From: Leuctra nigra | Lineage: Eukaryota; Arthropoda; Insecta; Plecoptera; Leuctridae | Length of the DNA: 64,000 bases | Direction of reading: 5' to 3' | Assembly: GCA_934045905.1 (NCBI GenBank) | Contig: OW203762.1 | Coordinates: forward strand, 1,860,001-1,924,000 | In this document: positions 61,969 to 64,000 of the stretch, piece after piece | How positions within the stretch are numbered: the first letter of the stretch is position 1 | Layout: the number at the start of each line of letters is the position of its first letter | Made by a program: the position numbers and the translations under genes | Notes under the pieces: generated by a model | What the model saw: the letters and a program-made list of their open reading frames with translations, nothing else | Databases searched by the model: none | What the model was told of the DNA's origin: nothing

Positions 61969-62147
61969 TGGGTCCGGGCGGAATGTCGATGGTAGACAAG
62001 GACGGCAAGAAGAAACACACGCGACCGACATTCAGCGGCCAGCAGATCTTCGCGCTGGAGAAGACTTTCGAGCAGACCAAATACCTCGCTGGGCCTGAGA
62101 GAGCGAAGCTGGCTTATGCGCTGGGCATGTCAGAGTCACAAGTCAAG
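61969..62147 (+). CDS. Nkx6: Nkx6/HGTX homeobox protein, exon 2 (homeodomain positions 1-46)
   Basis: 179 bases between ACTTGCAG and GTAAAC. It completes the split ATG codon from exon 1 and encodes [20 protein letters not shown], then [20 protein letters not shown] and [19 protein letters not shown]. This is homeodomain arm, helices 1 and 2 and the start of helix 3, nearly identical to the Nkx6 family consensus. The [20 protein letters not shown] stretch is specific to Nkx6. The homeodomain spans about residues 222-281 of the joined protein. It stops at position 46, so exon 3 must provide the recognition helix. The only such exon in the window is on the minus strand at 22511-22305. Reading through the donor reaches a stop after about 39 codons of non-homeodomain sequence, so splicing is required. 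Confidence 0.97.
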
Positions 62148-62760
62148 GTAAACATTCCTTCAAACATAACAACAATAGTTATAGATCTTCAATTTGGTAT
62201 TCATTGTTTACTTCAAAAGTATCATAATCGATGGTTAAACATCTCCCGAATCATTCCCGACTGATCGGATGACAACTTTTGACACTCGAGAGCATGAATA
62301 GAAGCCTTGGGCCTGGGGATGGTTGAAACTCTGCTTTATCATGGAATTAGACTGCGCCTCATTTACTGCTAAACCAAGTTACAGAACTATATGGAAATCT
62401 GAAGTAAAGAAAACATTCCCATTCATGAGGAGCGACATTTATGCATATCTATTTTGTTTTTCCCGTGCCCCAACGGACATGTTCGCTTTGCTTATTTCTT
62501 ATTGGACTAAAAGTTTTCGTACTGATGTCTGAACATCCGTCTCATTAAAACATCCGATTTGGTAAATTCGCACATCTTACTGATATTAATATTTTGATTT
62601 CGAGAATTATGGTAAAATGTTTAGTTTTTCCCTTGCCTCCTTTCTTGTAAAAAGATTAATATGAAAAAAGTCTTGCCGTTGTTTTTTGAAGATGTATATT
62701 TCATCTGGGAACAAACTGTTGTCAAAGCCGGTTATTTGTTATAATTTAGTTTAAGAGTCG
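62148..62760. other. Nkx6: Start of Nkx6 intron 2
   Basis: Donor GTAAAC after QVK. AT-rich, no other gene seen. Short open frames are intronic. Confidence 0.8.
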
Positions 62761-64000
62761 TCTGTCTTCCAGAGATGATCCATGTGAAATATCTCCTTAA
62801 CTCCTCTAGCAGTGAGCATGTGTGTCTTCCAGAGATGATCCATGTGAAATATCTCCTTAACTCCTCTAGCAGTGAGCATGTGTGTCTTCCAGAGATGATC
62901 CATGTGAAATATCTCCTTAACTCCTCTAGCAGTGAGCATGTGTGTTTTCCAGAGATGATCCATGTGAAATATCTCCTTAACTCCTCTAGCAGTGAGCATG
63001 TGTGTCTTCCAGAGATGATCCATGTGAAATATCTCCTTAACTCCTCTAGCAGTGAGCATGTGTGTCTTCCAGAGATGATCCATGTGAAATATCTCCTTAA
63101 CTCCTCTAGCAGTGAGCATGTGTGTCTTCCAGAGATGATCCATGTGAAATATCTCCTTAACTCCTCTAGCAGTGAGCATGTCTGTCTTCCAGAGATGATC
63201 CATGTGAAATATCTCCTTAACTCCTCTAGCAGTGAGCATGTGTGTCTTCCAGAGATGATCCATGTGAAATATCTCCTTAACTCCTCTAGCAGTGAGCATG
63301 TGTGTCTTCCAGAGATGATCCATGTGAAATATCTCCTTAACTCCTCTAGCAGTGAGCATGTGTGTCTTCCAGAGATGATCCATGTGAAATATCTCCTTAA
63401 CTCCTCTAGCAGTGAGCATGTGTGTCTTCCAGAGATGATCCATGTGAAATATCTCCTTAACTCCTCTAGCAGTGAGCATGTCTGTCTTCCAGAGATGATC
63501 CATGTGAAATATCTCCTTAACTCCTCTAGCAGTGAGCATGTGTGTCTTCCAGAGATGATCCATGTGAAATATCTCCTTAACTCCTCTAGCAGTGAGCATG
63601 TGTGTCTTCCAGAGATGATCCATGTGAAATATCTCCTTAACTCCTCTAGCAGTGAGCATGTGTGTCTTCCAGAGATGATCCATGTGAAATATCTCCTTAA
63701 CTCCTCTAGCAGTGAGCATGTGTGTCTTTCCAGAGATGATCCATGTGAAATATCTCCTTAACTCCTCTAGCAGTGAGCATGTGTGTCTTCCAGAGATGAT
63801 CCATGTGAAATATCTCCTTAACTCCTCTAGCAGTGAGCATGTGTGGTCTTCCAGAGATGATCCATGTGAAATATCTCCTTAACTCCTCTAGCAGTGAGCA
63901 TGTGTGTGTCTTCCAGAGATGATCCATGTGAAATATCTCCTTAACTCCTCTAGCAGTGAGCATGTGTGTCTTCCAGAGATGATCCATGTGAAATATCTCC
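62761..64000. repeat. 60-bp tandem array, at least 20 copies, running off the window
   Basis: The unit starts TGTGTCTTCCAGAGATGATC and ends CAGTGAGCATG, exactly 60 bases for the first 16 copies. Later copies carry small insertions (63727, 63845, 63904). Frames on both strands remain open for over 300 codons only because 60 is divisible by 3. Each unit also contains CTTCCAG/AG, an acceptor-like word. Confidence 0.97.

Noticed and set aside
62751..63761. Long overlapping open frames on both strands of the 60-bp array
   Set aside because: Same cause: 60 is divisible by 3. Both strands being open together argues against coding.

Overview
This is animal nuclear DNA, most likely from an arthropod and probably an insect. 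It has one spliced homeobox gene with very long introns, 5'-truncated LINE sequence, many short non-autonomous DNA transposons, tRNA-derived SINE heads and microsatellites. There is no bacterial-style gene packing, and species cannot be named from sequence alone. By my tally about 29 kb (roughly 46%) of the window lies in 15 different tandem-repeat arrays that share no unit.

The only confident protein-coding gene is an Nkx6 family homeobox gene (HGTX in Drosophila). Exon 1 (25643-26264, +) carries the Nkx6 N-terminal motifs. Exon 2 (61969-62147, +) carries homeodomain positions up to 46. The terminal exon, starting at homeodomain position 47 (VWFQNRR), is at 22511-22305 on the opposite strand and on the far side of a 200-N gap (22977-23176). 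The three exons join in frame with correct splice signals into a protein of about 335 residues. They are not collinear, so the left contig (1-22976) is most likely joined at the wrong end and in the wrong orientation.

Layout. 1-11.6 kb: a graveyard of nested mobile elements (TAA-flanked MITEs, a hAT element, an element with 6-bp duplications, a Helitron-like copy and a LINE 3' end inside a larger inverted-repeat structure), plus 58-bp and 32-bp arrays. 11.68-20.17 kb: about 100 copies of an 85-bp satellite in exact register. 20.2-22.98 kb: a MITE, Nkx6 exon 3, and a 38-bp array that has multiplied the exon's splice acceptor. 23.18-25.6 kb: a 62-bp array and the GC-rich upstream region of Nkx6. 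26.3-61.97 kb: the 35.7-kb first intron, with 46-, 134- (self-complementary), 12-, 44-, 162-, 65-, 22-, 3- and 42-bp arrays, a second Helitron-like copy nearly identical to the first, more MITEs, tRNA-like units and fold-back elements. 62.15-64 kb: start of intron 2, running into a 60-bp array that continues past the window.

No bacterial operon, CRISPR array, rRNA or virus was seen. The long open frames in the 42-bp and 60-bp arrays follow from unit lengths divisible by three and are not called as genes.
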